A stretch of DNA of 64,000 nt from Ruminococcus sp. (lineage in GTDB: Bacteria > Bacillota > Clostridia > Oscillospirales > Ruminococcaceae): assembly GCA_016290875.1 (NCBI GenBank), contig JAEEVL010000001.1, forward strand, positions 62,001 through 126,000, written 5' to 3'. Positions 1-8,398 of the stretch are shown here, one piece after another (the stretch's first letter is position 1; every line of letters starts with the position of its first letter). A model generated the notes under the pieces. The model did no database searches. It was not told where the DNA came from and was given only the letters and a program-made list of their open reading frames with translations. The position numbers were made by a program, and so were the translations under genes.

Positions 1-18
1 TTTAACGTAAGAATATTC

Positions 19-47
19 AGGAGCAGCCAGCGCAGCTGCTCCTTTTT
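19..47 (+). terminator. Rho-independent terminator of an upstream gene
   Basis: A perfect 9-bp stem (AGGAGCAGC at 19-27 with its complement at 35-43) and a 7-nt loop run straight into a T tract. It ends transcription of a plus-strand gene lying left of the window and separates it from the DacF-like gene. Confidence 0.85.
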
Positions 48-101
48 GTATCTGCGAATATCAGCAGTTCTCACGGCATATATTGTCGTGAGGTGATGGC
101 T

Positions 102-1244
102 TTGAAGCGCAGATTTATCAGAATTATTGTTTGTGCAGTCGTGGCGGCTGCATTTTTTTCTTTATTGTCAGCCGGGAAGAAAAATGAGGAGCTGCCTGCT
201 GATTATTCGTACGTGTTAATGGAAGCAAATTCGCGGACTGTTTTATGCGAGAATAACAGCAGACAATTGCGTTCTGCCGGCTACTTAAATAAACTAATGA
301 CGCTTCTGCTTGTTGCTGAGGATTTAGAAACCGGAAAATACAAGCTTTCAGATGAACTTGTGGCTTCTGAAAATGTTCGCGGCACTAAAGGTTCTGTGGT
401 TTGGCTCGAACCCGGGGATAAGATGACTGTTGAGGAGCTTCTGAAAAGTGTTATTATAGGTAATGCAAACGATGCCGTTACTGTTCTTGCTGAGAGCTCT
501 GAGCAGTCGGTTGAAAAGTTTGTTATGCGTATGAACACAGAAGCATTTGACCTTGGATTAAGAGATACAAACTTTTATTCTCCTTATGGCTACGACAATA
601 GTGAGGAGCTTACTACTGCTGCTGATATGGCGGTGATATGCTCTAAGCTTTCTGAATATGAGGATCTTTTGCCATATTTCAGTACGTGGCGTGACTTCGT
701 AAAGAATGGCACGGTTGAGCTTGTAAGCGAGAATCAGCTTACACGTACATATAAGCGGCACGCCGGTTTCAAGGCTTCTCACAGCGAACTGTCCGGTTAT
801 TGTGTCGCTGAATGTGGCGCATCTGAAAATGGTACCAAGTACATTGCGGTCGTACTCGGTGCTCCTGATGCAGAAACTACTCAGAACAAGGCCAAGGAAC
901 TGTGTAGAAAAGGCTTCAATGATTATAAGGTCACGGCTACGATGTTTCCTGATGAAATGCTCGTTCCTCTGAAAGTGAGAAACGGCAGAGATCTAGCTGT
1001 GCCTATAAGGCTGAGAACACAGAATACAGTAGTTATCCCGAAAGGTTCGGGAGAACTTCGCACTTATACTGTTTTGCCAAAGTATATAACAGCGCCTGTC
1101 AAAGAAGGGCAGGTGATAGGCACGGCTGCTTTCTATAATGGCAAGACTCTTGTCTACGAATCTGATATAGTAACGGCTGATTCTGTCAGACCACTTGATA
1201 TGAGGTATATTTTGGATAAAATGCTGTTGAATATAGTGGAGTAA
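102..1244 (+). CDS. DacF-like (S11 D-Ala-D-Ala carboxypeptidase family) protein, probably catalytically dead
   Basis: This has the layout of a secreted low-molecular-weight penicillin-binding protein: a signal peptide (about residues 1-24), a peptidase S11 fold and a C-terminal PBP5-C-like beta domain (about 275-365). The family trims D-Ala from peptidoglycan stem peptides outside the membrane. All three active-site motifs are changed. The SxxK serine is Tyr61 (YLNK, Lys64 kept), SxN is N121-A-N123, and KTG is K224-A-S226. Flanking residues (KLMT, NANDAV, SGYCV) still align, so this is divergence and not a misalignment. A TTG at 102 fits the GAGG site at 90-93 better than the GTG at 93 or the ATG at 96, which lie too close. 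I infer a pseudoenzyme with a structural or binding role. Confidence 0.8.
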   Translation: MKRRFIRIIVCAVVAAAFFSLLSAGKKNEELPADYSYVLMEANSRTVLCENNSRQLRSAGYLNKLMTLLLVAEDLETGKYKLSDELVASENVRGTKGSVVWLEPGDKMTVEELLKSVIIGNANDAVTVLAESSEQSVEKFVMRMNTEAFDLGLRDTNFYSPYGYDNSEELTTAADMAVICSKLSEYEDLLPYFSTWRDFVKNGTVELVSENQLTRTYKRHAGFKASHSELSGYCVAECGASENGTKYIAVVLGAPDAETTQNKAKELCRKGFNDYKVTATMFPDEMLVPLKVRNGRDLAVPIRLRTQNTVVIPKGSGELRTYTVLPKYITAPVKEGQVIGTAAFYNGKTLVYESDIVTADSVRPLDMRYILDKMLLNIVE

Positions 1245-1299
1245 TTCTTGTGATATTTGTAGAGATTACACAAAAGTGTAAATTATGCCCCAAAGGGAC

Positions 1300-1328
1300 T
1301 TGAAAAAATCTTAAAAATATAGTATCAT
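1300..1328 (+). promoter_or_regulatory. sigma-A promoter of pgi
   Basis: A -35 TTGAAA (1300-1305), 17-bp spacer and -10 TATCAT (1323-1328) stand about 60 nt before the pgi start. The -35 surroundings resemble those of the pgk promoter at 43772. Confidence 0.75.
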
Positions 1329-1385
1329 AAAGATGGTAAATTATATTTGTACGGCATAGCTGTGCATACTGGAGGTAATTTTTCA

Positions 1386-2720
1386 ATGTCATTAAAACTT
1401 AACACAAAATACCTGAAGGACTACATAAATGCTGATGAGCTTGCAGGTATCAAGTCTCAGGTAGAGGCTGCTGCTGATTCTCTTCATAAGAAGAATGGTC
1501 TCGGAAACGATTTCCTTGGCTGGGTAGAGCTTCCTACAAACTATGATAAGGAAGAATTTGCACGCATCAAGGCTGCTGCAGAAAAGATAAAGAAGAATTC
1601 GGATATACTCATCGTTATAGGTATCGGTGGTTCATATCTTGGCGCAAGAGCTGCTATCGAGCTCCTCAAGTCACCCCTTTACAACAACATCAAGAAAGAT
1701 ACTCCTGACATCTACTATGTCGGAAATTCTATAAATCCTGCTTACCTCAACGAGATCATTGCTCTCTGTGAGGGTAAGGATTTCTCTGTAAACGTAATCT
1801 CAAAGTCCGGTACAACAACTGAGCCCGCTCTTGCTTTCCGTATCTTCAAGAAGATGGTAGAAGACAAGTACGGTAAGGACGGCGCTAAGGAGAGAATCTT
1901 TGCTACTACTGACAAGGCAAGAGGAACTCTCAAGAGCCTTTCTGACACAGAGGGATACGAGACATTTGTTATCCCGGATGACGTAGGAGGACGTTTCTCA
2001 GTTCTCACAGCAGTTGGTCTGCTTCCTATCGCTGTTGCAGGCTGTGACATCGACGCTCTTATGAAGGGCGCTGCTAAGGCACAGGCTGATTTCTGCGCTG
2101 ATTTCGATAACAATGACTGCTACAAGTACGCTGCACTCAGAAATATCCTTTACAGAAAGGGGAAGTCTGTTGAAATGCTCGTTTCATATGATCCCAGCTT
2201 TGTAATGATGTCTGAGTGGTACAAGCAGCTCTTCGGCGAGAGCGAAGGCAAGGACAATAAGGGTATCTTCCCGTCATCTGCTGTATTCTCAACTGATCTT
2301 CACTCTATGGGCCAGTACATCCAGGACGGTTCAAGACTTCTCTTCGAGACTGTTGTTGATATCAAGAAGCCTAAGACTGATCTCTTCCTTGAGCCTGATG
2401 CTGAGAACCTCGACGGACTTAACTTCCTCACAAATCAGAATATGTCCGTAGTTAACAGAAAGGCATTCGAGGGTACTGTTCTTGCTCATACAGAGGGCGG
2501 AGTTCCCAACATCATCCTTGAGCTTGATGATACAACAGAAGAGAGCGTTGGCTACATGATCTATTTCTTTGAGAAGGCTTGCGCTATCTCCGGTTACGTT
2601 CTTGGCGTAAATCCGTTCAACCAGCCTGGTGTTGAAAGCTACAAGGCTAATATGTTTGCTCTTCTCGGCAAACCCGGCTATGAAGGCGCAAAGGCTGCTC
2701 TTGAGGCTAAGCTTGGCTGA
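1386..2720 (+). CDS. pgi: glucose-6-phosphate isomerase
   Basis: It interconverts glucose-6-phosphate and fructose-6-phosphate in the cytoplasm. At 444 aa it has the short length usual for Firmicutes. Family signatures visible are the phosphosugar-binding [10 protein letters not shown], the [12 protein letters not shown]-domain segment, [17 protein letters not shown], and [13 protein letters not shown], which includes an active-site Glu. The ATG at 1386 follows GGAGG with good spacing; a longer reading from 1347 would start ahead of that site and adds unrelated residues. Codon use is biased as in strongly expressed genes (CTC, AAG, GAG). The gene has its own promoter and is followed by a small P-loop gene. 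Confidence 0.97.
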   Translation: MSLKLNTKYLKDYINADELAGIKSQVEAAADSLHKKNGLGNDFLGWVELPTNYDKEEFARIKAAAEKIKKNSDILIVIGIGGSYLGARAAIELLKSPLYNNIKKDTPDIYYVGNSINPAYLNEIIALCEGKDFSVNVISKSGTTTEPALAFRIFKKMVEDKYGKDGAKERIFATTDKARGTLKSLSDTEGYETFVIPDDVGGRFSVLTAVGLLPIAVAGCDIDALMKGAAKAQADFCADFDNNDCYKYAALRNILYRKGKSVEMLVSYDPSFVMMSEWYKQLFGESEGKDNKGIFPSSAVFSTDLHSMGQYIQDGSRLLFETVVDIKKPKTDLFLEPDAENLDGLNFLTNQNMSVVNRKAFEGTVLAHTEGGVPNIILELDDTTEESVGYMIYFFEKACAISGYVLGVNPFNQPGVESYKANMFALLGKPGYEGAKAALEAKLG

Positions 2721-2790
2721 TAACGCCGGCTTCTGCAATAAATAACACAAAATAATTCACACTGCCGAAAGGCAATGGAAGGAGTAAATT

Positions 2791-3198
2791 ATGATTAAAC
2801 TTATTACAGGTAAAAAGGGCACAGGCAAGACAAAGATACTCATCGACCAGATCAACGACGCTGTTAAGTCTACAAACGGCAACCTCGTTTGCATCGAAAA
2901 GGGCGATAATATCAGACGTTCTATCAGCTTCAGAGTAAGATGGTGCGATGTTGAGAAGTTTGCTGTTGACGGTTATGATGCATTCTACGGCTTTGTAGCT
3001 GGTATGCTCGCTGGCAACTATGACATCAAGGATGTCTTTGTTGACGGTATCCTCAAAATTGGCGGAAGAGATTATGATGCTCTCGGAAACCTCTTCGAGA
3101 AGCTCGACAAACTCACAGGCGATGAGGCAACTGTTGTATTCACAGTTTCTGCTGATGACTCTGAGCTTCCTGCAAGCGTAAAGCAGTTCATCAAGTAA
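2791..3198 (+). CDS. small P-loop protein, function unknown
   Basis: This 135-aa cytoplasmic protein has a clear Walker A loop, GKKGTGKTK, at residues 7-15. The likely Walker B strand is the hydrophobic run near residues 81-90 (DVFVDGILKI). There is no helicase, kinase or ABC signature and the protein is shorter than complete ATPases of known families. The start is well set by GGAAGGAG 8 nt upstream. It lies 70 nt after pgi, and the gap contains only a small TGCC-GAAA-GGCA hairpin, so it may be read through from pgi. I can support nucleotide binding by motif but no specific role. Confidence 0.75.
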   Translation: MIKLITGKKGTGKTKILIDQINDAVKSTNGNLVCIEKGDNIRRSISFRVRWCDVEKFAVDGYDAFYGFVAGMLAGNYDIKDVFVDGILKIGGRDYDALGNLFEKLDKLTGDEATVVFTVSADDSELPASVKQFIK

Positions 3199-3232
3199 TA
3201 AGGAAAAATTTCCGCTTTTTTGCACCGAAGTA

Positions 3233-3261
3233 TTGACATATCCAGTCATTTGGTGTATAAT
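3233..3261 (+). promoter_or_regulatory. consensus sigma-A promoter of DUF177-rpmF
   Basis: TTGACA (3233-3238), a 17-bp spacer and TATAAT (3256-3261) match the consensus at every position. The predicted start lies about 24 nt before the ATG at 3292. Confidence 0.9.
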
Positions 3262-3291
3262 ATAATTTGTGATGCTCTGAAGGAAAATCGT

Positions 3292-3741
3292 ATGAAGATC
3301 AATTTAAAACAGCTTTTCAATATAACAGGAGAATCAAAGGAGATCAGTTACAGCATCCCCGAAGGTGAGTTATCCGATATCCATGGTTACAGCTTTGCTT
3401 CACCGGTGGATATAAAGGGACGCATTTATAACAAGGCTGATGTAGTTTATCTTGACTATTCCGTTGATCTTACCTTGCTCAACATCTGCGACAGGTGTCT
3501 CAAGGAATTTGAAAGAAGTTACCATTTTGATTTCAGTCATATTGTGGTTCCTTCTGTCAGCAGTGATAACGATGAATATATCGTGGCTGAGAGCGAGAGC
3601 ATTGAGTTGAATGATATTGCCGTAACGGATATGCTTCTTCAGCTACCAACAAAGATCCTCTGCCGTGAAGACTGCAAGGGATTATGTATGGTGTGCGGCT
3701 GTGATCTGAACGAATCCGAGTGCAATTGTCTAAATAATTGA
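3292..3741 (+). CDS. DUF177 (YceD-type) protein
   Basis: This 149-aa protein belongs to the DUF177 family, usually found directly before rpmF in bacteria as here. Members have been linked to 23S rRNA or ribosome accumulation, but the biochemical role is unsettled. Two Cys pairs are visible, ICDRCLKEF in the middle and a C-terminal set (CREDCKGLCMVCGCDL) ending in CNC, typical of the Gram-positive form. The ATG at 3292 follows GAAGGAAAA; a reading from 3220 would begin upstream of the promoter's -10 box, so it is rejected. It is co-transcribed with rpmF, 31 nt downstream. Confidence 0.88.
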   Translation: MKINLKQLFNITGESKEISYSIPEGELSDIHGYSFASPVDIKGRIYNKADVVYLDYSVDLTLLNICDRCLKEFERSYHFDFSHIVVPSVSSDNDEYIVAESESIELNDIAVTDMLLQLPTKILCREDCKGLCMVCGCDLNESECNCLNN

Positions 3742-3772
3742 GCTGTGAAGCTCGTTGTAAGGAGGTGCCACA

Positions 3773-3958
3773 ATGGCTGTACCGAAGAGAAAAACTTCCA
3801 AAGCAAGACGTGATAAGAGACGTTCTGCAGTATGGAAGCTGGAGACACCTGCAATGTCCAAGTGTGACAACTGCGGCGCATACAAGGCTCCGCACAAGGT
3901 TTGCAAGAACTGCGGTTTCTATAAGGGCGTAGAGGTTCTTAATATCGACGCTGAATAA
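3773..3958 (+). CDS. rpmF: 50S ribosomal protein L32
   Basis: This 61-aa protein has the invariant start [18 protein letters not shown] and a zinc-ribbon type C-terminus with CDNC and CKNC pairs (the C+ form). It is part of the large ribosomal subunit. A strong AAGGAGGTG site precedes the ATG. It is the second gene of the DUF177-rpmF pair and is followed at once by a terminator. Confidence 0.98.
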   Translation: MAVPKRKTSKARRDKRRSAVWKLETPAMSKCDNCGAYKAPHKVCKNCGFYKGVEVLNIDAE

Positions 3959-3990
3959 TCGTCAGAGTACGATGACTGAAGAAGGAGAGG

Positions 3991-4014
3991 AGGAGAGATC
4001 CTTCTCTCCTTTTT
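3991..4014 (+). terminator. terminator after rpmF
   Basis: The 7-bp stem GGAGAGA (3992-3998) pairs with TCTCTCC (4003-4009) across a 4-nt loop and is followed by five T. Confidence 0.85.
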
Positions 4015-4045
4015 GTGATAATTAACGACGGCTGGAGAAGATTGT

Positions 4046-5347
4046 ATGGTCAGGATCAAAAGTTTAATAACCGGATCTCCGGCGGAAAAAGCAGGCGTAG
4101 TCCCCGGTGATATGCTTGAAAGCATAAACGGTCACACGGTTAAGGATGTCCTTGACTATATGTACTATGCCGCAGAAACTGAGATTGATCTTGACATCGT
4201 CAGAGACGGCGAAAAACTTGAATTCCATATCAGTAAGGATGAATACGATGACCTTGGTCTTGAATTCGATACCTTTCTTATGGACAGCAAGCAATCGTGC
4301 AGTAACAAGTGTGTTTTCTGCTTTATTGACCAGATGCCTCCGGGCATGAGAGAAACTCTTTACTTCAAGGATGACGATGCGCGTCTGTCATTTTTACAGG
4401 GAAACTACGTAACGCTGACAAATCTGAAACAGGAAGACATCGACCGTATTATTCAGATGAAGCTTAACATCAATGTTTCAGTCCATACGACAAATCCTGA
4501 GCTCCGTGTAAAGATGATGCACAACCGTTTTGCCGGTGAGAAGCTGAAATTCATCTGGCAGCTTGCACAGAGCGGTATAAAGCTCAATTGTCAGATCGTA
4601 TGCTGTCCCGGACTAAATGACGGAGAGGAGCTTAAACGTTCTCTGCGTGATCTCGGCAGTCTTATGCCGAATATCAGCAGTATGGCGGTAGTTCCGGTCG
4701 GAGTGACAAAGTTCAGAGAAGGACTTTTCCCTCTGAAAACTTTTACGCCGGAGACTGCGGCTGATGCAATAGATATAATTGAATCTTTTCAGAAGGAATT
4801 CCTTGAAAAATTCGGTACAAGGACGGTATTTCCCTCTGATGAATTCTATCTTATTGCTGGCCGAGAAATACCTCCGACAGAAGTGTATGAGGATTATCCT
4901 CAGTACGAAAACGGCGTTGGTATGCTACGCTCACTTATGGATGAATTTGCCCAGGCGCTTGATATGGCTGAGTGGGAGGGCGGCGACCGTCACGTAACAA
5001 TTGCGACCGGATACAGTCCTTATCCGATAATGTGTCAGCTCGCAAAACAGGCTGAGGAGCGTTTCCCGCAGCTTAAATGCGATGTTTACTATATCCGTAA
5101 TGATTTCTTCGGCGCAACTATAACCGTTACAGGACTCATTACCGCTCAGGATCTTATTGCTCAGCTTAAAGGTAAGGATCTTGGTGATCAGCTGCTGCTT
5201 TCGTCGGCAATGATACGCCGCGACAGCGATGTTTTCCTTGATGACCTTACAATATCTGATGTTGAACGTGAACTCAACGTGTCGATACGTACCTCAGCCA
5301 GTGATGGTTTCGAGCTGCTCGACGCGATAATGGGAATAGAATATTAA
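4046..5347 (+). CDS. PDZ/radical SAM DUF512 protein
   Basis: The 433-aa protein has an N-terminal PDZ-like segment (about residues 3-60, with SPAEKAGVVPGDMLESING), a CxxxCxxC radical-SAM cluster motif at Cys85, Cys89 and Cys92, and the C-terminal DUF512 region. This is the family annotated as putative radical SAM enzyme TIGR03279, common in Clostridia and cyanobacteria beside der. Its reaction is not known. The motif order and spacing indicate a 4Fe-4S cluster. The ATG at 4046 follows GGAGAAG. It lies 31 nt before der and probably heads a run with der, plsY and gpsA. Confidence 0.9.
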   Translation: MVRIKSLITGSPAEKAGVVPGDMLESINGHTVKDVLDYMYYAAETEIDLDIVRDGEKLEFHISKDEYDDLGLEFDTFLMDSKQSCSNKCVFCFIDQMPPGMRETLYFKDDDARLSFLQGNYVTLTNLKQEDIDRIIQMKLNINVSVHTTNPELRVKMMHNRFAGEKLKFIWQLAQSGIKLNCQIVCCPGLNDGEELKRSLRDLGSLMPNISSMAVVPVGVTKFREGLFPLKTFTPETAADAIDIIESFQKEFLEKFGTRTVFPSDEFYLIAGREIPPTEVYEDYPQYENGVGMLRSLMDEFAQALDMAEWEGGDRHVTIATGYSPYPIMCQLAKQAEERFPQLKCDVYYIRNDFFGATITVTGLITAQDLIAQLKGKDLGDQLLLSSAMIRRDSDVFLDDLTISDVERELNVSIRTSASDGFELLDAIMGIEY

Positions 5348-5378
5348 CAATGATCATAAAGAAAGGGGATGTAAGAAT

Positions 5379-6707
5379 ATGTCGATACCGATAGTTGCAG
5401 TAGTCGGCCGTCCTAATGTCGGAAAATCAACTCTCTTCAACAAGCTGATTGGACAGAGACTCTCGATAGTCGAGGACACTCCGGGTGTTACTCGTGACCG
5501 AATCTACTCCAAGTGTGAGTGGAGAGGCAAAGAGTTCATGGTAGTTGATACAGGTGGTATTGAGCCTGACAGCGATGACGTTATTCTGTCTCAGATGAGA
5601 CGTCAGTCAGAGCTTGCTATCGAAAAGGCTGATGTAATAGTCTTTGTAACAGATATACGCTGCGGCGTAACAGCTGATGACTATGCAGTAGCACAGATGC
5701 TCCTGAAAAGCGGAAAGCCGATAGTTCTTGCTGTAAATAAATGTGATACTCTTGGTGAGCCTCCTATGGAACTCTATGAGTTCTATAACCTCGGACTCGG
5801 CGATCCTTATCCGATCTCTTCTGTACACGGCCACGGAACCGGTGATATGCTCGATAAGGTATATGAATCACTTCCTGACGGCGATGAAGAGGAGTACGGA
5901 GACGATGTCATAAAGGTAGCCGTTATTGGTAAGCCTAATGCAGGAAAGTCTTCGCTCATAAACAAGATAGCGGGTGAGGAGCGTGTTATCGTTTCTGATA
6001 TTGCCGGAACTACCCGTGATTCAACGGATACTGTCATTGAAAATGAGTATGGTAAGTTTGTATTCATAGATACAGCTGGTATCAGAAAGAAGTCCAAGAT
6101 CACTGAAAAAATCGAGCATTACAGCGTGCTCAGAGCTTATATGGCTGTTGACCGTGCTGATGTATGTGTTATCATGCTTGATGCAGCTGAGGGCTTTACA
6201 GATCAGGATTCCAAGGTCGCTGGTTATGCTCACGAACAGGGAAAAGCCTGTGTTGTAGCCGTAAACAAGTGGGATCTTATCGAAAAAGATGACAAGACTA
6301 TGCAGGAATACCGCACAAAGCTCGAGAATGATTTCAGCTTTATGTCTTATGTACCCTTTGTATTTATCTCGGCGAAGACAGGACAGCGTGTCAATAAGCT
6401 CTACGAGCTCATCAAATACACTTACGGACAGAACAGTATGAGAATATCAACTGGTATGCTCAACGATGTACTTGCATATGCAACTACTCGTGTACAGCCT
6501 CCGTCTGACAAGGGCAGAAGACTGAAGATCTACTATATGACTCAGCCTTCGACAAAGCCTCCGACGTTTGTAACATTCGTCAACCGTGCAGACCTGTTCC
6601 ATTTCTCATACAGAAGATATATCGAAAATCAGATACGTTCGACGTTCGGACTCGAGGGAACACCGGTCCGCTTTATAGTGCGTGAGCGCGGAGGGAATGA
6701 TAAGTGA
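5379..6707 (+). CDS. der: ribosome-assembly GTPase Der (EngA)
   Basis: Der is a double GTPase needed for 50S subunit maturation. The two G domains are visible: the first P-loop GRPNVGKS at residues 10-17 with DTGG and NKCD motifs, and the second GKPNAGKSS near 185-193 with DTAG and NKWD. A KH-like C-terminal domain follows, and the length of 442 aa is normal. The start follows AAAGGGG. Its stop overlaps the plsY start (TGATG), indicating translational coupling. Confidence 0.98.
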   Translation: MSIPIVAVVGRPNVGKSTLFNKLIGQRLSIVEDTPGVTRDRIYSKCEWRGKEFMVVDTGGIEPDSDDVILSQMRRQSELAIEKADVIVFVTDIRCGVTADDYAVAQMLLKSGKPIVLAVNKCDTLGEPPMELYEFYNLGLGDPYPISSVHGHGTGDMLDKVYESLPDGDEEEYGDDVIKVAVIGKPNAGKSSLINKIAGEERVIVSDIAGTTRDSTDTVIENEYGKFVFIDTAGIRKKSKITEKIEHYSVLRAYMAVDRADVCVIMLDAAEGFTDQDSKVAGYAHEQGKACVVAVNKWDLIEKDDKTMQEYRTKLENDFSFMSYVPFVFISAKTGQRVNKLYELIKYTYGQNSMRISTGMLNDVLAYATTRVQPPSDKGRRLKIYYMTQPSTKPPTFVTFVNRADLFHFSYRRYIENQIRSTFGLEGTPVRFIVRERGGNDK

Positions 6708-7375
6708 TGAGAGTTATAGTATCGCTGCTTCTTGCAGCATCATTCGGATACTTTCTTGGCAGCTGCAATTTTTCAATTATAGTAGTTAGGTTACTGAAGG
6801 GAAAAGACATACGCACTATGGGAAGTCATAATGCCGGTCTCACAAATACTTTAAGATGTGCCGGAAAGACTTGCGCTCTTCTGACTCTTATCGGAGACCT
6901 TGCAAAAGGTGTTGTAGCAGTTGGACTTTCACGTTTCTTCTGCTGGCTTCTTGATGCAGGACTCTCTCCCGGAAATGATACACATTACATCGGATATATA
7001 GCCGGTTTCTTTGCAGTTATCGGACATATTTTCCCGATATACTATGAATTCAAGGGCGGCAAGGGCGTGCTCGTTGGTGTGTCAACGTTCCTTGTAGTGG
7101 ATTTCAAGGTATTCATAGCTCTGCTTGCGATATTCATAACCATACTTGCGATAACCAGGTATGTATCACTTGCTTCAATAATTAGCTGTATATACTGTCC
7201 TCTCGCAACTCTCCTTATGTCATGGATAGTTGACAAGGACGGTTTCGGCAGAAGTTTGCTCTATGCGGCGATGTCGCTGCCTATGGCTGCACTTGTTATA
7301 TGGATGCACCGTTCAAACATTGAGCGTCTCCGCAACGGAAATGAAAATGTGTTCACTTTCCACTCAAAAATGTGA
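6707..7375 (+). CDS. plsY: acyl-phosphate:glycerol-3-phosphate acyltransferase
   Basis: PlsY transfers an acyl group from acyl-phosphate to glycerol-3-phosphate at the membrane, the first step of phospholipid synthesis. The protein is very hydrophobic with about five membrane spans. Conserved loops are visible: GSCNFSIIV near the N-terminus, GSHNAGLTNTLR, and GGKGVLVG, the glycine-rich substrate loop. At 222 aa it is slightly longer than the usual 190-210. The ATG at 6707 shares one base with the der stop and follows GAGGGA. The neighbour gpsA supplies its substrate. Confidence 0.96.
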   Translation: MRVIVSLLLAASFGYFLGSCNFSIIVVRLLKGKDIRTMGSHNAGLTNTLRCAGKTCALLTLIGDLAKGVVAVGLSRFFCWLLDAGLSPGNDTHYIGYIAGFFAVIGHIFPIYYEFKGGKGVLVGVSTFLVVDFKVFIALLAIFITILAITRYVSLASIISCIYCPLATLLMSWIVDKDGFGRSLLYAAMSLPMAALVIWMHRSNIERLRNGNENVFTFHSKM

Positions 7376-7396
7376 CGAAGGGATGGTAATAAAGCT

Positions 7397-8389
7397 ATGG
7401 CAAATATTGTTATACTCGGTTCCGGAGGATTTGGTCTTAGTCTCGCAATAATGGCTGAGCACAGCGGAAAACATAAGGTAACAGTCTGGTCAAAGTTCCA
7501 GTCTGAGATAGACGAGATAAGAAAGCACGGCGAGCATATACAGAAGCTCCCGGGTGTACCTGTCTCTGAAAGCATAGGACTTACAAGTGATATTTCCTGT
7601 ATCAAGGGCTGTGATATGCTGATATTCGGCATACCTTCATCATTTGTCCGCGATGTTTCCAAGCTGGCAGCTCCTTATGTCGATGATAATATGATAGTTG
7701 TCAATACCGGTAAGGGACTTGAAGAGGGAAGCCTAAAAACTCTCAGCCAGGTCATCGGTGAGGAGATAAAGACTGATAAGATAGTTGTTCTCTCAGGACC
7801 TTCACACGCAGAGGAAGTAGCTCGCTGTATCCCGACAACTATCGTAGCAGCATCCGAGAACAAGGCAGCTGCTGAGTATGTACAGACTCAGCTTGCAAGC
7901 AGCTTTATGAGAATATACCTTAATGATGATGTAAAGGGCTGTGAGATAGGCGGAGCTCTCAAGAATATAATTGCTCTCTGCGCAGGAATCTGCGATGGTA
8001 TGGGCTATGGTGACAATACAAAGGCTGCCCTTATGACTCGCGGTATTCATGAGATAGCGCGTCTCGGAAAGGCATTCGGTGCAAATGTTGACACATTCAG
8101 CGGACTTACCGGAATAGGCGATCTTATCGTTACCTGTACAAGTATGCATAGCCGCAACCGCAGAGCCGGTATCCTTATCGGACAGGGCGTTTCTCCGCAG
8201 GAAGCTGTTGAGAGAGTTGGTACAGTTGAGGGATATTTCTCCTGTAAGGCAGCATATGATTTAGCAAAGCGCCTTGGAGTTGAAATGCCTATAACCAATC
8301 AGCTCAACGATGTCCTTTTCAATGGCGGAGACGTCAAAGAGGCTCTGTCAGCGCTTATGAACCGTCCTCAGGTATACGAGGAGATATGA
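7397..8389 (+). CDS. gpsA: NAD(P)-dependent glycerol-3-phosphate dehydrogenase
   Basis: It reduces dihydroxyacetone phosphate to sn-glycerol-3-phosphate for phospholipid synthesis and so feeds PlsY, encoded just upstream. The Rossmann loop GSGGFG is at residues 7-12. The family segments GPSHAEEVA, the catalytic-lysine region GALKNIIALCAG and the GIGDLIVTC segment are present. The length of 330 aa is typical. The der-plsY-gpsA order is a standard Gram-positive arrangement. Confidence 0.97.
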   Translation: MANIVILGSGGFGLSLAIMAEHSGKHKVTVWSKFQSEIDEIRKHGEHIQKLPGVPVSESIGLTSDISCIKGCDMLIFGIPSSFVRDVSKLAAPYVDDNMIVVNTGKGLEEGSLKTLSQVIGEEIKTDKIVVLSGPSHAEEVARCIPTTIVAASENKAAAEYVQTQLASSFMRIYLNDDVKGCEIGGALKNIIALCAGICDGMGYGDNTKAALMTRGIHEIARLGKAFGANVDTFSGLTGIGDLIVTCTSMHSRNRRAGILIGQGVSPQEAVERVGTVEGYFSCKAAYDLAKRLGVEMPITNQLNDVLFNGGDVKEALSALMNRPQVYEEI

Positions 8390-8398
8390 GGTGTGACA

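Noticed and set aside
3202..3222. GGAAA/TTTCC hairpin after the P-loop gene as a terminator
   Set aside because: The stem is too short and A/T-rich to count as a terminator, although the T run that follows is suggestive.
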